Shown: positions 37,986 to 48,924, counted from the first letter of the stretch. The stretch: DNA of 64,000 nucleotides from Synechococcus sp. PCC 6312 (GCF_000316685.1 NC_019680.1:497501-561500), one strand, 5' to 3'. Translations and numbers: made by a program. The notes: generated by a model from the letters alone, not told the origin.

Positions 37986-38311
37986 GTAACGTTCCTTACT
38001 GTGGGTATCCTACTAAGCAAAAGTTGAGCGATGCCGAGGGCGATAATAACCCTGGGAATTGCTTAAAACCAGGCCTGGGTTGTGTGAAAAATCCCAATAC
38101 CGGGTAAGTCTTTCTAGTATAGGGGGCAATGACCACCCAAGCAAGTCCCGATTTGGGATCACCGTAGAATAGCAGGCCAGCTTGACTTCTGAGGCTAATT
38201 CCTGAGTCCGTCAGAGGGCATCGCCCACCCAATTCAGGGAGTCAGTTAGCCTGATGCTATACCTTAAGATAGGTGAATTGACCAGCAATCTAGCAATTGA
38301 ACGAGGCCCCT

Positions 38312-39373
38312 ATGGCAGATGTGGCAAGCAGTCCTGAGAAGCAAAAAGCCCTCAACTTAGTTGTCAACCAAATCGAAAAAAGTTTTGGTAAAGGCAGCAT
38401 TATGCGGCTGGGAGATGCCACTCGCATGAGGGTGGAAACCACTCCCACCGGGGCTTTAACCTTAGATTTGGCCTTGGGCGGTGGGATTCCCCGCGGGCGT
38501 GTCATCGAAATCTATGGGCCAGAAAGTTCCGGGAAAACAACCCTCGCCCTGCACGCCGTGGCCGAAATTCAAAAAGCCGGGGGAGTGGCCGCCTTTGTAG
38601 ATGCAGAACACGCCTTGGATCCAACCTATGCTGCGGCTCTGGGAGTAGATATTGAAAACCTCCTGGTGGCCCAACCCGATACGGGGGAAGCGGGCCTGGA
38701 AATTGTCGATCAACTGGTGCGCTCAACGGCTGTGGATGTGGTGGTGGTGGACTCGGTGGCAGCCCTAGTTCCACGGGCAGAAATTGAAGGCGAAATGGGG
38801 GATACCCACGTTGGCCTCCAGGCCCGATTGATGAGCCAGGCCCTGCGAAAAATTACGGGGAATATCGGTAAAACTGGCTGCACCGTGATTTTCTTAAACC
38901 AACTCCGGCAGAAAATTGGCGTCACCTATGGGAATCCCGAAACCACGACGGGGGGTAACGCCCTCAAGTTCTATGCTTCGGTACGCTTAGATATTCGCCG
39001 AGTCCAGACCCTTAAAAAAGGCACAGAAGAATTTGGAATTCGAGCCAAGGTCAAAGTGGCTAAAAACAAGGTCGCTCCCCCCTTCCGCGTTGCTGAGTTC
39101 GATGTCATCTTTGGGAAGGGCATTTCCAGCCTCGGCTGCATTGTTGATATGGCCGAAGAAACCAATGTCATCACAAGGCGCGGGGCCTGGTACAGCTATG
39201 AGGGAGATAATATTGCCCAAGGCCGGGACAATACGATCAAATACCTCGAAGATAATCCCGAGTTTGCTCGGAAAGTGGAGAACCTAGTGCGAGAAAAACT
39301 GGATAAAGGGGCTGTAGTTTCGGCAAATTCCGTCGCCCATCCCCATGATGAAGCTCAAGTAGAGGAAGATTGA
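38312..39373 (+). CDS. recA: RecA recombinase
   Basis: 353-residue strand-exchange ATPase for homologous recombination and SOS regulation. Walker [10 protein letters not shown] is near residues 68-76; [24 protein letters not shown] (Walker B) and [11 protein letters not shown] (loop L2 side) are intact. ATG 38312 ([11 protein letters not shown]) is chosen over an upstream TTG. Its last 19 bases overlap a glycosyltransferase gene on the other strand. Confidence 0.97.
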   Translation: MADVASSPEKQKALNLVVNQIEKSFGKGSIMRLGDATRMRVETTPTGALTLDLALGGGIPRGRVIEIYGPESSGKTTLALHAVAEIQKAGGVAAFVDAEHALDPTYAAALGVDIENLLVAQPDTGEAGLEIVDQLVRSTAVDVVVVDSVAALVPRAEIEGEMGDTHVGLQARLMSQALRKITGNIGKTGCTVIFLNQLRQKIGVTYGNPETTTGGNALKFYASVRLDIRRVQTLKKGTEEFGIRAKVKVAKNKVAPPFRVAEFDVIFGKGISSLGCIVDMAEETNVITRRGAWYSYEGDNIAQGRDNTIKYLEDNPEFARKVENLVREKLDKGAVVSANSVAHPHDEAQVEED

Positions 39374-40317
39374 GCTAGTTGCCATTCCCGATAGGCCCCA
39401 TAAACCCCTTGGACGTTATACCAATTCAGGAAAATCCGGGCTACCTCTAGGGCTAGCTGGGGTTTACCGCGGTCAATTAACCATTGCAAGACTGGGGCTA
39501 ACGTCCGTTCATTGAGTTGCCCGCCCAAGGATAAAAGTCCCCATAAAATCCGATGGAGCCAGGTCATTTGAATCATGAGGCGGACATCAAAGGTGGGATG
39601 CTTCTGATAAAAAATCACTCCCATCCGCCCCCGTTGAATTTCCTGGTCAATCAGGTGGGGAATTTGTTGCAAGCTAAAGGGAGGATGCCAATGATAGCCA
39701 ACCGCAGTGGGAGCTTTGATGAGTTTCAGACCCATGTTTTTCAGGCGTACCCCCAGTTCCAAATCCTCCCAACCGTAGAGGGTAAAGCTGCGATCAAAGA
39801 GGCCGGCTTCGATTAACCAATGACGGGCAATGGCAACATTTCCGGTGGCAAAAAAGGCAGCCGAAAAGTCGGTAATTTTGTAGGGTTCGGCGGTGGGTTC
39901 CTCAAAATTAGAGGTATTAATCACCCGACCGTAGGTAAAACAGCGATCATGCCCCAGTTCTTTTTGTCCTTGACCCAGGGCAATGGCATGGGCTTGGAGA
40001 AACGTTTCCGTGACAACCAAATCACTATCAATAAAAATAATCGTGTCCCCTTGGGCCTGGAGAACCCCTAAATTGCGGGCTGCAGCTGGCCCTTGATGAT
40101 CTTGCCGAAATAGTCGGACATGGGGGAATTCTGTCGGGTTGGCCTGGAGCCACGGAACGGTGCTATCCGTCGAGCCATCATCAACCACTACCACCTCATA
40201 GCCATCAATTCCCAGATTGGCCCCGTAGGACTGGGCTTCCAGGCCCCGCAAACACTTTTCTAAAATTGGCAGACGATTGTAGGTCGGAATGACAACACTG
40301 AAAAACATAACGCGCAA
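39355..40317 (-). CDS. Family 2 glycosyltransferase
   Basis: 320-residue GT2 with N-terminal [43 protein letters not shown] (DXD) and [11 protein letters not shown] (catalytic base region). The product of this group often adds a sugar to a surface polysaccharide; the substrate is unknown. Convergent with recA, overlapping by 19 bases. Not part of an evident polysaccharide cluster. Confidence 0.85.
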   Translation of the reverse strand: MRVMFFSVVIPTYNRLPILEKCLRGLEAQSYGANLGIDGYEVVVVDDGSTDSTVPWLQANPTEFPHVRLFRQDHQGPAAARNLGVLQAQGDTIIFIDSDLVVTETFLQAHAIALGQGQKELGHDRCFTYGRVINTSNFEEPTAEPYKITDFSAAFFATGNVAIARHWLIEAGLFDRSFTLYGWEDLELGVRLKNMGLKLIKAPTAVGYHWHPPFSLQQIPHLIDQEIQRGRMGVIFYQKHPTFDVRLMIQMTWLHRILWGLLSLGGQLNERTLAPVLQWLIDRGKPQLALEVARIFLNWYNVQGVYGAYREWQLAQSSST

Positions 40318-40554
40318 CCGTGACTATACCTTTAGCCTACAGGCCACCCAGAATAATCAGGTATGAATAATAATTTTCTCTGGGGTAATATCTGTGGGTA
40401 GGTACAAATCTCCACAGGAAAATATTGAGCCAGGCCAGGAAATTTCTTGAAACCTCAAAAAACTCCGCAACCGGACTCAACCAATTTTATTAAAATGTTA
40501 TCAACTTAAAGAGTGCTGGAGAGTGGAGTGAACAGAGACATTAATCCGTAGAAA

Positions 40555-40854
40555 TTAGCCCGCTGCTACCTTTTCTTCTGCTAGCTCTCGAAGACTGGGA
40601 AAGAGAAAATGATTCTCTTCAACATACTGAGCCCCAAACAACCCTTTCTCCGCCCAAAAATAGCGATCCGTGGTGTGTTCGTTGCGTTTGACAAGGAGTA
40701 GTGCAGGAGGAGGGATTTCCTTTGATTGAATAAACTTGCGGGCCGCCGTTACAGGTTTGTCCTCACCACTTTCAATGCTAAATTGAGGTACACACTCCAA
40801 GATTCTCCGTCCCTCAAGACGACGACGACTTTTCCGCTTACGCCTTCTGGCCAA
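40555..40854 (-). CDS. Conserved hypothetical protein, basic N-terminus
   Basis: 99-residue protein beginning MARRRKRKSRRRLEGRRILE, a strongly basic stretch typical of nucleic-acid binding or ribosome-associated proteins, followed by an ordinary soluble part (ALLLVKRNEHTTDRYFWAEKGLFGAQYVEENHFLFPSLREL). Start is TTG with GGAGG nine bases before it. I recognise no named family. Flanked by unannotated AT-rich DNA on both sides. Confidence 0.65.
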   Translation of the reverse strand: MARRRKRKSRRRLEGRRILECVPQFSIESGEDKPVTAARKFIQSKEIPPPALLLVKRNEHTTDRYFWAEKGLFGAQYVEENHFLFPSLRELAEEKVAAG

Positions 40855-41105
40855 GTTGCTTTACCTCCTTATGCCATGCGAGTTTGTTGTGAGCTATACA
40901 AAATTCGACTTCAAGTATATCCGGTCACTCTTGGGAATTTCAACTTTTCTTAATTCTTTGATACACATTTTATTCATTCGACTTATATCTAATAGAATAT
41001 AAAGGCCATCTTAGAGAACTGTTAAGGGATTAGGAGAGCGTTGAGGCAGAGTCGGTTGTGGTTTAGCTGTATTGTTCATTAGAGATTTTGGGGGGCTAGA
41101 ATTCC

Positions 41106-41279
41106 ATGATGATTCAGCGATTGATTGACCGAGTGCAAAGCACAAAAGTGTTGACATCATCCCTAACAAACCAAATTAGTCAATTACTCTGGAAACGAGA
41201 TTATGATAGTCAGGATATGGAAGCCTTAGCTCAGTTGATGGATGCCCTCGATATGGGTGAAATTCTAGAAAAGTTCTAA
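41106..41279 (+). CDS. Small hypothetical protein, 57 residues
   Basis: Short frame MMIQRLIDRVQSTKVLTSSL, then TNQISQLLWKRDYDSQDMEA and LAQLMDALDMGEILEKF. It is helical and has the look of small cyanobacterial soluble proteins with a conserved acidic C-terminus. Coding shape is good (no long simple runs), but no family is known to me. It precedes the exported 131-residue protein gene by 61 bases. Confidence 0.55.
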   Translation: MMIQRLIDRVQSTKVLTSSLTNQISQLLWKRDYDSQDMEALAQLMDALDMGEILEKF

Positions 41280-41340
41280 CCGAGGATCACGGTAAACTTG
41301 AATCGTCATCTAGTTTGGAATATTGAGGGGTCATTGATTG

Positions 41341-41736
41341 ATGAATAAGCTGTTCTCGGCCTTGGTTTTATCGGGTTTTGTCTGGATGGGTTCGGCTTCT
41401 CTAGCTTTATCCCAATCTGCACCCCCACCCGATCTGTCTTTAATTGGTGCAGAGGATGCGAACAAACTTGGCCTGACTCCGCCCCAAATCAAGGGCATTG
41501 TTCAACTCCAAAAACAGATTCACAGCAATATTGAGGGGATTCTAACTCCACCGCAACTACAAAAGTTCCAGGCCAGCTTGTCCCAAGGCGCAACCACCCG
41601 TGATGCCCTAAAATCCGCTGATCTTAACATTCGCCAAAAAGTCCGAGTTAAGAATGTTATGGAAGGAGCAATCGCCGAACTGAAAACTATCTTGACCCCA
41701 GCCCAATTTGCGGAGATTCAAGCCAAGCTGCAATAG
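41341..41736 (+). CDS. Exported protein, Spy/CpxP-like
   Basis: 131-residue protein with a cleavable-looking signal peptide (MNKLFSALVLSGFVWMGSASLALSQSA) and a helical mature part containing two LTP-type repeats (LTPPQIKGI, LTPPQLQKF, LTPAQFAEI) typical of the Spy/CpxP/LTXXQ group of periplasmic chaperones. ATG 41341 is chosen. The exact role in this organism is not known. Confidence 0.7.
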   Translation: MNKLFSALVLSGFVWMGSASLALSQSAPPPDLSLIGAEDANKLGLTPPQIKGIVQLQKQIHSNIEGILTPPQLQKFQASLSQGATTRDALKSADLNIRQKVRVKNVMEGAIAELKTILTPAQFAEIQAKLQ

Positions 41737-41744
41737 CGATTGAT

Positions 41745-42281
41745 ATGACCAACACCTCGACTAAAGTTTCTACCTTAAAACGTCACCTTAATGATTTATC
41801 CAAAGCCGATTTAATGGCCGAAGTAGTTGAGTTGTTCAATTAGTTCTCGGTTGTTAAAAGCTATTACCAGGCCCGGCTTTCTCCCCTGGGGGATGTTGAA
41901 CTGAGTAACGACTATAAAGCCATCATCAAACATGAGTTTTTCCCAGAGCGCGGGTATGGTAAAGCAAGACTCTCCGTCGCTCGCAAGGCGGTTCTAGAAT
42001 TTAAGAAGGTGGCTGGCACAAGCGTTTTGCAAGCTGATTTGATGATCTATTATGTCGAAATGGGTGTGAAATTCACCAACGCCTACGGGGATATTGAAGA
42101 ACCTTTTTATAACAGCATGGAGAGTATGTATCTCAACGCAGCTAAGTTTATTGTTAGGCACGAACTACAATCTCTATTTCAAGAGAGGTGTCAAGAACTA
42201 GTCACTGAGACAAGAGGGATTGGTTGGGGCTTCCATGATATGCTTTCTGAAATTTATGAAGAACATTTTAAGTCCGCATAA
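41745..42281 (+). pseudogene. DUF6155-like gene interrupted by an in-frame UAG
   Basis: The frame MTNTSTKVSTLKRHLNDLSK through EVVELFN is interrupted by TAG at 41841-41843, then resumes in the same frame without any shift (FSVVKSYYQARLSPLG ... EEHFKSA). The whole product would be 178 residues and resembles the DUF6155 family (short helical proteins with a Lys-rich N-terminus). A single substitution explains the stop. Unless UAG is read through, this is a disabled gene. ATG 42009 could start a shorter product of 90 residues. Confidence 0.65.
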
Positions 42282-42366
42282 CACTAGGATATTTTGAACT
42301 GCTTCGTGATGATTGTAGGAGTGATAATCCGTTGAGATCCCATAAAATGAAAAAACAGCCCAGAAA

Positions 42367-43335
42367 CTATAAACAGAGAGCCACAAGGGTTTTCACCTGA
42401 GATGTAAGATTGGCAATGAAAGTTTGGGTGACGGGTAAACTATCCACCACCAGGCCCACACACAGAACCATCATGTAGAGAATTGAAAACTTAAACAATG
42501 AGCGGGCCCGATCTTTATCCCCAGGAGCTTGCATTAAATCCCAGGCCCGGTAGATGAAACCCACTCCTAACCCAACGGCCACTAAACCATAGAGCCACCC
42601 CGCCACATGACAGGGATAGACTAGCAATAGACTTGTTGGCAGAAGGACGAGAGTGTAGATAAAAATTTGCTTAGCTGTCGGCCCATCCCCATTCACCACG
42701 GGCAACATGGGGACATTCACCTTGGCATAGTCTTCTTGGATCAGCATCGCCAAGGGCCAAAAGTGGGGCGGAGTCCAGACAAAGATGATGGCAAATAAGA
42801 CCCAGGCCGGCCAACTCAGTTCTCCAGTCACAGCGGCCCAACCCACTAAGGGCGGAATGGCCCCAGCCGCACCCCCAATGACAATATTTTGGGGAGAGGA
42901 TCGCTTCAGCCAATGGGTATAGACAGCTACATAGACAACTATCCCAGCCATCGCTAAACCAGCACTGAGGAGATTGGCAAAAATGGAGAGGAGGGCAAAT
43001 GAGGTCACGGCTAAGGCCCCAGCAAATACTAAGGACTCCCAAGGTTGGATCCGCCCGGCGGGTAGGGGCCGAGAACTGGTTCGTTCCATGATCTGGTCAA
43101 TGTCCCGGTCATAGAAGCAATTAATAGTATTAGCCGCCGCCGCCGCCAAAGCCCCACTCACCAAGGTCACCAGCAGGAGCAGCGGATTAACAGCCCCCTG
43201 ACTGGCCACTTCCATCGCTGCGGCCGTGGTAATTAAAAATAGCAAAATTAAGCGGGGCTTCGTCAGTTGGTAATAGTCGCCCAAAATGGCAAATAGGTGA
43301 CGCTGGCCTGGTGTTGTCCAAGTCGTATCTTGCAT
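42367..43335 (-). CDS. ctaB: Protoheme IX farnesyltransferase
   Basis: 322-residue polytopic prenyltransferase making heme O for terminal oxidase. [21 protein letters not shown] contains the Asp-rich prenyl-diphosphate site, and [11 protein letters not shown] lies in a later loop. About eight to nine hydrophobic segments. 36 bases downstream of ctaA. No cytochrome oxidase subunit genes are seen in the window. Confidence 0.92.
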   Translation of the reverse strand: MQDTTWTTPGQRHLFAILGDYYQLTKPRLILLFLITTAAAMEVASQGAVNPLLLLVTLVSGALAAAAANTINCFYDRDIDQIMERTSSRPLPAGRIQPWESLVFAGALAVTSFALLSIFANLLSAGLAMAGIVVYVAVYTHWLKRSSPQNIVIGGAAGAIPPLVGWAAVTGELSWPAWVLFAIIFVWTPPHFWPLAMLIQEDYAKVNVPMLPVVNGDGPTAKQIFIYTLVLLPTSLLLVYPCHVAGWLYGLVAVGLGVGFIYRAWDLMQAPGDKDRARSLFKFSILYMMVLCVGLVVDSLPVTQTFIANLTSQVKTLVALCL

Positions 43336-43371
43336 AGGGAATATCCGTAAAGCTAAATCAGTGAACCAGAG

Positions 43372-44334
43372 TCATGAGGGGGAAAAAGGAGCCGATTTTT
43401 CCAGGGAAGTCGTGGTGAAGTCTCGGGCGACAAAGGTTGTAAAGGCCACTAAAGTCCCTAATAAGGCAGCCCCAACCATTTGATGGGCCACGGTTAGGGC
43501 CGGGATGGCCAATTTGAGGTTATAAGTCGTACTGCCCAAGAAAATCTGCAACAGCAAACAGAGAAAGATGAGTTGCCCCAGTTGACGCAACAGGGGATGT
43601 AGGGCCGCTTGTCGCCAGGCCAGTATCCCCACCACCAAGGAGGCTAAACTTGCTGGAACAACCCCCACTAGATGACTATTCATGACCCCACAAAGCCGAT
43701 CACCATAAAGACACTGGTGTAAAGCCCATTGGGAAGACGCTAGCCCACCTAAAATACTTTGGCAATAAACAAGGACTGCCGCCCCCAGGCCCCAGCCTTT
43801 CAACCAGCCCGCTGTACCGACTCCTTGATAGGGTGTTAACCAGGCCGTGAGGACAACCAAGGTGCAAAAGAACAACAGGCCGGTTCCCAAATGGGCCGTG
43901 ACAATTTCAAAGCGGAGTAGTTCTGTCACTGTTAGTCCGCCTAATATGCCTTGAACAATCACCAGGAGTAAACTAAAGCTCGCTAAGACAGCCCAACCCT
44001 TGGGAACATGGGCCCGCCAGTACCAGGCCAACCCAGTGAGTCCAATGGCAAACACCCCCATACTGGTGGCAATCAGGCGATGAAACCACTCCAAAAAGAC
44101 TTGCAAGTTCATCTGCTGCTTCGGAATTAGCTCGCCATAGCAGAGGGGCCAATCGGGACAAGCTAAACCCGCTTCCATCACCCGTGTGGCACTACCAACC
44201 CCCATCAGAAAGAGGGTCATGACAGTCATTAACACCACAAGGCGATAGAGCCAGGCCTGGGCAATGGTTTTGGCAGCATCTAGGTTTGGGGGTTTAGGAG
44301 AACCCGAGGGAGTTAGGGTCAGTCGTTCCAGCAT
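43372..44334 (-). CDS. ctaA: Heme A synthase (COX15/CtaA)
   Basis: 320-residue membrane enzyme that oxidises heme O to heme A. Visible features are GSATRVMEAGLACPDWPLCYGELIP near the first periplasmic loop, heme-ligand-type EWFHRLIA and HLGTGLL, and late AHQMVGAALL. About eight hydrophobic segments. First gene of a ctaA-ctaB operon; MITE copy 5 lies 130 bases upstream. Confidence 0.9.
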   Translation of the reverse strand: MLERLTLTPSGSPKPPNLDAAKTIAQAWLYRLVVLMTVMTLFLMGVGSATRVMEAGLACPDWPLCYGELIPKQQMNLQVFLEWFHRLIATSMGVFAIGLTGLAWYWRAHVPKGWAVLASFSLLLVIVQGILGGLTVTELLRFEIVTAHLGTGLLFFCTLVVLTAWLTPYQGVGTAGWLKGWGLGAAVLVYCQSILGGLASSQWALHQCLYGDRLCGVMNSHLVGVVPASLASLVVGILAWRQAALHPLLRQLGQLIFLCLLLQIFLGSTTYNLKLAIPALTVAHQMVGAALLGTLVAFTTFVARDFTTTSLEKSAPFSPS

Positions 44335-44465
44335 AGGCGGTTAGGCAGTGAGACTCGTCTCGAAATACACTCCCCATAGTAGAGAGGGTTTCCCTGGGGA
44401 TCAGAAAAATCGTGAAAATCTATAGCTTTTCTTTAAGTTTGAAGCGGAGTATATACTTTTGTAAC

Positions 44466-44571
44466 TATAGTGTTACTCATTTAGGACTCTTATTGGGACA
44501 AGTCAGGTAATGCTTTATGGACAGTGTTTTTAAGATTTCTACTCTCTCAGAACGATCTGCGTAACACTAAA
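44466..44571 (-). mobile_element. MITE-like element, copy 5 (reversed)
   Basis: Reverse-orientation copy: begins TATAGTGTTACTCATTTAGG and ends GATCTGCGTAACACTAAAG, with AAGATTTCTACTCTCTCA inside. Left and right ends are complementary over GTGTTAC/GTAACAC. It lies upstream of ctaA, in the 431-base gap 44335-44765, which otherwise holds no gene. Confidence 0.78.
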
Positions 44572-44765
44572 GATTCAGATTGAGATTCCAGGCCAATGGC
44601 ATCAGGAGGTCGGGATTAGGTTTCAAGTGTCCCAAGGTTGCAGCCCCCTGTGCAGATTGATCTGTAAGCGGGACTCAATCGCATAGTTTATCCTAGCTGC
44701 GGTGACTACTTTGCCTGGGCTATAGAACTGTTATATTAAAGAATCTGGGTCATGAACTCCGGCCT

Positions 44766-44837
<72 letters not shown>

Positions 44838-44857
44838 TTTCAGGTCAAAGAATTTTC

Positions 44858-47104
44858 TTATCTTGATGGATATTGGTCGGGCTGGAACCCTTGTAAGCGC
44901 AGAGCATTCGTTACAACCGAGATAGAACTGAAGGCCATGGCTCCCCCCGCGAGAATGGGATTTAAGAGCCACCCCCAGATCGGATAAAACAGCCCCGCCG
45001 CAACTGGAATGCCAATGCCGTTATAGATGAGGGCAAAAAAGAGGTTTTGGTGGATATTCCGGAGAGTAGCTCTGGATAATTGAATGGCGGTGACAATAGC
45101 TTGGAGATCCCCGGAAATTAGGGTAATGTCACTGGCGGCAATGGCCACATCAGTCCCTGTACCAATGGCAATCCCTACGTTGGCCTGGGCTAAGGCGGGT
45201 GCATCGTTAATCCCATCCCCGACCATGGCCACAATCTGTCCCTGGGCCTGGAGTTTTTCGATCATGGCCGCTTTGGCAGCAGGTTTGACTTCGGCCAACA
45301 CCTCCTTAATACCCACTTCTGCGGCAATGGCCTGGGCCGTATCCCAACGATCTCCTGTCAACATGACTACTTTTAAGCCCATCCGTTGGAGGGTTTGCAC
45401 AACTGATGAGGATGAGGGTTTCAGGCTATCGGTAATTCCCACCAGGCCCTGCATTTCACCGTTAATCGCAATCCCAATCCAACTGTGATCTTGGGCTAAC
45501 GCTGGGGGTAAGAACGATGCCGGAATGTGCAGGGATTCTAACCAAGTCAAGCTGCCCACCTGGACAAAATTCTGATTGACGTTCCCTTGCACTCCTTCAC
45601 CCGGCCAGGCCTGGAACATCTCGGCATCGGGAATGGGAACTGCTTGGGATTGGGCATAGTTGACAATGGCCTGGGCGAGGGGATGCTCAGATAGCCGTTC
45701 CACCGCCGCAGTTTGAGCGATCAGGGTTTGGGTTTCTGGGGTGGTCAGGTCCGGTCGGGTTAGCCAGTGGGTTACGGTTGGTTTGCCCTGGGTCAGCGTT
45801 CCCGTTTTATCAAGAACAATGGTTTGAATCTTGGCGGCCAGTTCTAAGCTATCCGCCCCTTTAATTAAAATTCCATATTCGGCTCCTTTGCCTGTCCCCA
45901 CCATGATCGAAGTCGGAGTGGCCAGGCCAAGGGCGCAGGGGCAAGCAATGATCAGGACTTGGATGAGGGTGAATAGGGCTAAGGTCAGGTTTCCCGTCAG
46001 CAGCCACCAGGCTAGGAAGGTCACAAGGGCAATGCCAATCACGACTGGGACAAACCAGGCCATGACTTGATCGGCACGGCGTTGAATGGGGGCGCGACTA
46101 TTTTGGGCCTGCTGCACCAGTTGAACCATCTGGGCTAAAAACGTCTCCCGGCCAACTTTTGTCACTTGTACCTGTAAGCTACCCGACTGATTGAGAGTCG
46201 CCCCAATCACCGCGTCCCCTGGCTGCTTAAAAACAGGTTGGCTTTCCCCAGTAACCAGGGCTTCATCAACATTGGACTGCCCCCCTAGAACAATTCCATC
46301 TAAGGGAATTTTTTCACCCGGCCGGATCAACACCACATCCCCCACCTGTATCGCCGTAGTCGCAATTTCAAGGTCTCCCTCAGGACGGACGACTCGGGCT
46401 GTTTGCGGTTGTAAGCCAATGAGTTGTCGAATGGACTGGGACGTTTGCCGTTTAGCCCGTTGTTCTAAGTACCGCCCCAGAAGCACCAAGGTAATGACAA
46501 TGGCGGCCACTTCAAAGTAAACATGGTGGTCTAGACCCAATTGGGCGGCCCAGGCCGGGAAAAAAGTTAACACCAAGGAGTAGCCATAGGCCGCACTGGT
46601 TCCCAAGCTGACTAAGGTGTCCATTGTGGCGGTTCGATGTTGGGCGGCTATCCAGGCCTGGCGATAGAATGCCCCCCCCACCCAAAACTGGATCGGTGTC
46701 GCCAGAAGAGCCTGTACCCACGCGGATTGTAAGAACTGGGGAATGCCTGGATCCCAGCCCAGCATCATGGGTAATGCCCCCAAGACGATCAAAATACTTA
46801 AGCCACTGCCCCAATACACTTGCTGCCGGAGTTGACGTTGGGATTGTCGCCAGGCCTGGTTTTCGGTAGTTGAATCCATGAGCAGGGCGAGGGGGTCTTC
46901 GATGTAGGTCGCGCCATACCCGACGGCTTGGACGGCCTGTTCTAAATCCGCAATCGTTGTTAGGGTAGGGTCAAGTTCTACGCTGGCTTGGGTGGTAGCA
47001 AAATTGACGTGACATTCTCGTACCCCTGGTAAGGCTTGGATCGCGTTAGTAATGGTTTGGACACAGGCCCCGCAGCGTACCCCAGTGAGTTGGAGGGTGA
47101 TCAT
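44858..47104 (-). CDS. Copper-transporting P-type ATPase (PacS/CtaA group)
   Basis: 748-residue P1B ATPase. One heavy-metal domain with RCGACV (Cys11, Cys14) is at the N-terminus. The CPC transport motif is [14 protein letters not shown], phosphorylation site DKTGTLTQ, and hinge [15 protein letters not shown]. About eight membrane segments. It probably moves Cu(I) either out of the cytosol or into thylakoids; PacS versus CtaA function needs phylogeny. The chaperone gene upstream overlaps it by ATGA. Confidence 0.92.
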   Translation of the reverse strand: MITLQLTGVRCGACVQTITNAIQALPGVRECHVNFATTQASVELDPTLTTIADLEQAVQAVGYGATYIEDPLALLMDSTTENQAWRQSQRQLRQQVYWGSGLSILIVLGALPMMLGWDPGIPQFLQSAWVQALLATPIQFWVGGAFYRQAWIAAQHRTATMDTLVSLGTSAAYGYSLVLTFFPAWAAQLGLDHHVYFEVAAIVITLVLLGRYLEQRAKRQTSQSIRQLIGLQPQTARVVRPEGDLEIATTAIQVGDVVLIRPGEKIPLDGIVLGGQSNVDEALVTGESQPVFKQPGDAVIGATLNQSGSLQVQVTKVGRETFLAQMVQLVQQAQNSRAPIQRRADQVMAWFVPVVIGIALVTFLAWWLLTGNLTLALFTLIQVLIIACPCALGLATPTSIMVGTGKGAEYGILIKGADSLELAAKIQTIVLDKTGTLTQGKPTVTHWLTRPDLTTPETQTLIAQTAAVERLSEHPLAQAIVNYAQSQAVPIPDAEMFQAWPGEGVQGNVNQNFVQVGSLTWLESLHIPASFLPPALAQDHSWIGIAINGEMQGLVGITDSLKPSSSSVVQTLQRMGLKVVMLTGDRWDTAQAIAAEVGIKEVLAEVKPAAKAAMIEKLQAQGQIVAMVGDGINDAPALAQANVGIAIGTGTDVAIAASDITLISGDLQAIVTAIQLSRATLRNIHQNLFFALIYNGIGIPVAAGLFYPIWGWLLNPILAGGAMAFSSISVVTNALRLQGFQPDQYPSR

Positions 47105-47298
47105 TGGACGGCATACCCGGCCTGGATAATTGCAGCCCGAATAGCAGCCTCCTGGGCCTGGGAGATGACTCTGACTACTTTTGTCTCCAAGTCGGCGGTA
47201 ATTTCGGCATCGGCATCAAGGGCCTGGATGGCCTGGCGAATCAGATCACCGCAACCCTCACAGACCATATCTGTCACATAAAACTGATAGCTCTGCAT
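47101..47298 (-). CDS. Copper chaperone, Atx1-like heavy-metal domain protein
   Basis: 65-residue ferredoxin-like metal-binding domain with MVCEGCGD (CxxC) near residues 11-18. It likely delivers Cu(I) to the ATPase encoded directly downstream; the stop overlaps the ATPase ATG (ATGA). ATG 47298 gives the normal family length. Such a chaperone-pump pair supports copper supply for plastocyanin or cytochrome oxidase. Confidence 0.88.
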   Translation of the reverse strand: MQSYQFYVTDMVCEGCGDLIRQAIQALDADAEITADLETKVVRVISQAQEAAIRAAIIQAGYAVQ

Positions 47299-47465
47299 GA
47301 CTTCTGCCTCCAGCCTCGGAAACTCTACCTTTCATGCTAGGGCCTTTGACAGGGGGTAAAACCAAGCCCAGGAAATCCACACTGCCTGATGTTTTACTTC
47401 AGCCATAGGGTGCGGCTATGATCGGGGCAAGAGTTTTACAATGATTTTTTGAGGCAGTTGTTAGC

Positions 47466-48056
47466 ATGAATCGTCTGCCAGGCCAAAGGAAACCCAAAGG
47501 CAAGGTCACAGAACCGATCCATCGCTTGGGTCAAGATCTACAGCGAATTGGCTGGATTGGGTTTTGGATTCAGGTCGTTTTTGCTTTTTTGTCATTAATT
47601 ATCATCTTGACAGTATTTTTTGGCCGCAATTTTAATGCCAGCCAAATTCAAGCTCCCAATCGTTCCAATTTTGGCCTGATTTTAGCCTGTATTGGTTTAA
47701 TTTTTCTCTCTATTGGCATTTATTGCAACTTTCGCTATCCGCAACTGGGTCGTCAAATGGATAACCCGGAAAAACGTCCCCCTAAAGCAGAAGTTCTCAA
47801 GTATCTCAAGCTGGGTCTCTGGGTCAATGTCTTGGGAATGGTGTTCACCGTCATCGCAGCGGAGTGGAATGTGGGGATGCTGCTGCTAAGAGTTCTCTCC
47901 CTGCCCCAAGGAGCCGCAGTTTATGCCACAGGGCTATTAGTTGAACCCATTGATATTTTTGTCGTACAGTCAAAGATTAATATTATTGCTGCTCAATTGA
48001 CAGGAATTATTTCCGCGTTGTGGTTGCTACTGCGAGTCAATCAAAATCAACCCTAA
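47466..48056 (+). CDS. DUF3611 family membrane protein
   Basis: 196-residue protein with four hydrophobic segments (about residues 32-53, 68-87, 111-132, 162-190), of a cyanobacterial family of unknown function. IGWIGFWIQVVFAFLSLIIIL and LPQGAAVYATGLLVEPIDIFVVQ are typical. A 21-base tandem duplication spans its stop codon. Single gene, divergent from the copper genes. Confidence 0.78.
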   Translation: MNRLPGQRKPKGKVTEPIHRLGQDLQRIGWIGFWIQVVFAFLSLIIILTVFFGRNFNASQIQAPNRSNFGLILACIGLIFLSIGIYCNFRYPQLGRQMDNPEKRPPKAEVLKYLKLGLWVNVLGMVFTVIAAEWNVGMLLLRVLSLPQGAAVYATGLLVEPIDIFVVQSKINIIAAQLTGIISALWLLLRVNQNQP

Positions 48057-48078
48057 TTCAATCAAAATCAACTCTAAT
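48037..48078. repeat. 21-base tandem duplication
   Basis: Two units starting TCAATCAAAATCAAC at about 48037 and 48058, differing at one base, with a partial third unit (TCAATCACTAAT) after. It straddles the stop codon of the DUF3611 gene, so the coding end lies in the first unit. Confidence 0.75.
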
Positions 48079-48317
48079 TCAATCACTAATTTAAATTCAA
48101 ACCAGTCTCTTATTGTAGGGATAGTTCACATTAATATATTAAGTTATAATGCAAAATTCATTACTATTTCTCATGTCATCTTAAGGTAGGAGATACTAGC
48201 TGAATAAGAGATACTTGCAATGCTTGCGGAATAGCCTTAATCAAAAAGGTTATCAGCTTGCAAACATCCCTTGTTAAAGAGTGATTCGCTATTAAAAATA
48301 CGAGACAAGGGGTATTT

Positions 48318-48698
48318 ATGAAACTTTTAAACTGCTTTGTTTTAACCATGGGAGCTATCCTACTATCTTCCCAGCTTGCAAGTGCGGATATTGGCAATAC
48401 GGCAACTCAACAGATGTGTACTCAATCAGGGAGCGATTCGGCCCCGCTGCCACCAAATCCAAATACAGATTGGGGTAATGGGGGACTCAATCGAAATCTT
48501 GATCGAATTGTTTACAAGCGTGAAATTATTGCCTATAAAATTAAGTGGAGTTCGGGCTGGAGTGTTTGGTATGTCAAGGGAGTTAATGATCTCTATTCGT
48601 TAACCACGCCCAGCGCCTCTCCGCCAGGGGCAGTTAATGCACGTCTCGCATGGATATATTTTGTTGATCACCAGCATCAATTTATTTCCTGCGATTGA
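48318..48698 (+). CDS. Secreted hypothetical protein
   Basis: 126-residue protein with a signal peptide (MKLLNCFVLTMGAILLSSQLASA). The mature part is rich in Trp, Tyr and Asn (KIKWSSGWSVWYVKGVNDLYSL) and ends shortly after FVDHQHQFISCD. Two Cys residues in the mature protein could form a disulfide. No family recognised. Stand-alone, in AT-rich DNA between DUF3611 and pyrF. Confidence 0.65.
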   Translation: MKLLNCFVLTMGAILLSSQLASADIGNTATQQMCTQSGSDSAPLPPNPNTDWGNGGLNRNLDRIVYKREIIAYKIKWSSGWSVWYVKGVNDLYSLTTPSASPPGAVNARLAWIYFVDHQHQFISCD

Positions 48699-48924
48699 TA
48701 AAAGACTTAGCTGAGGGATAAGCGATGGGGCAAATCCAACTGGATGCGGACAAGCTCTCTATGTTTCTCTATGGAGTATTTTAGTCAAAACAAGAGAATT
48801 CACTGTCACTCCGATTGCGCTATCGTAAAATGAATCCATATTATGAGAGGAGTATCCTTATGGTGTGACGTTTGTATGCTCTACTAGTGTCAAAAATCAT
48901 CTCTGTTTGATATATCTTATATTC

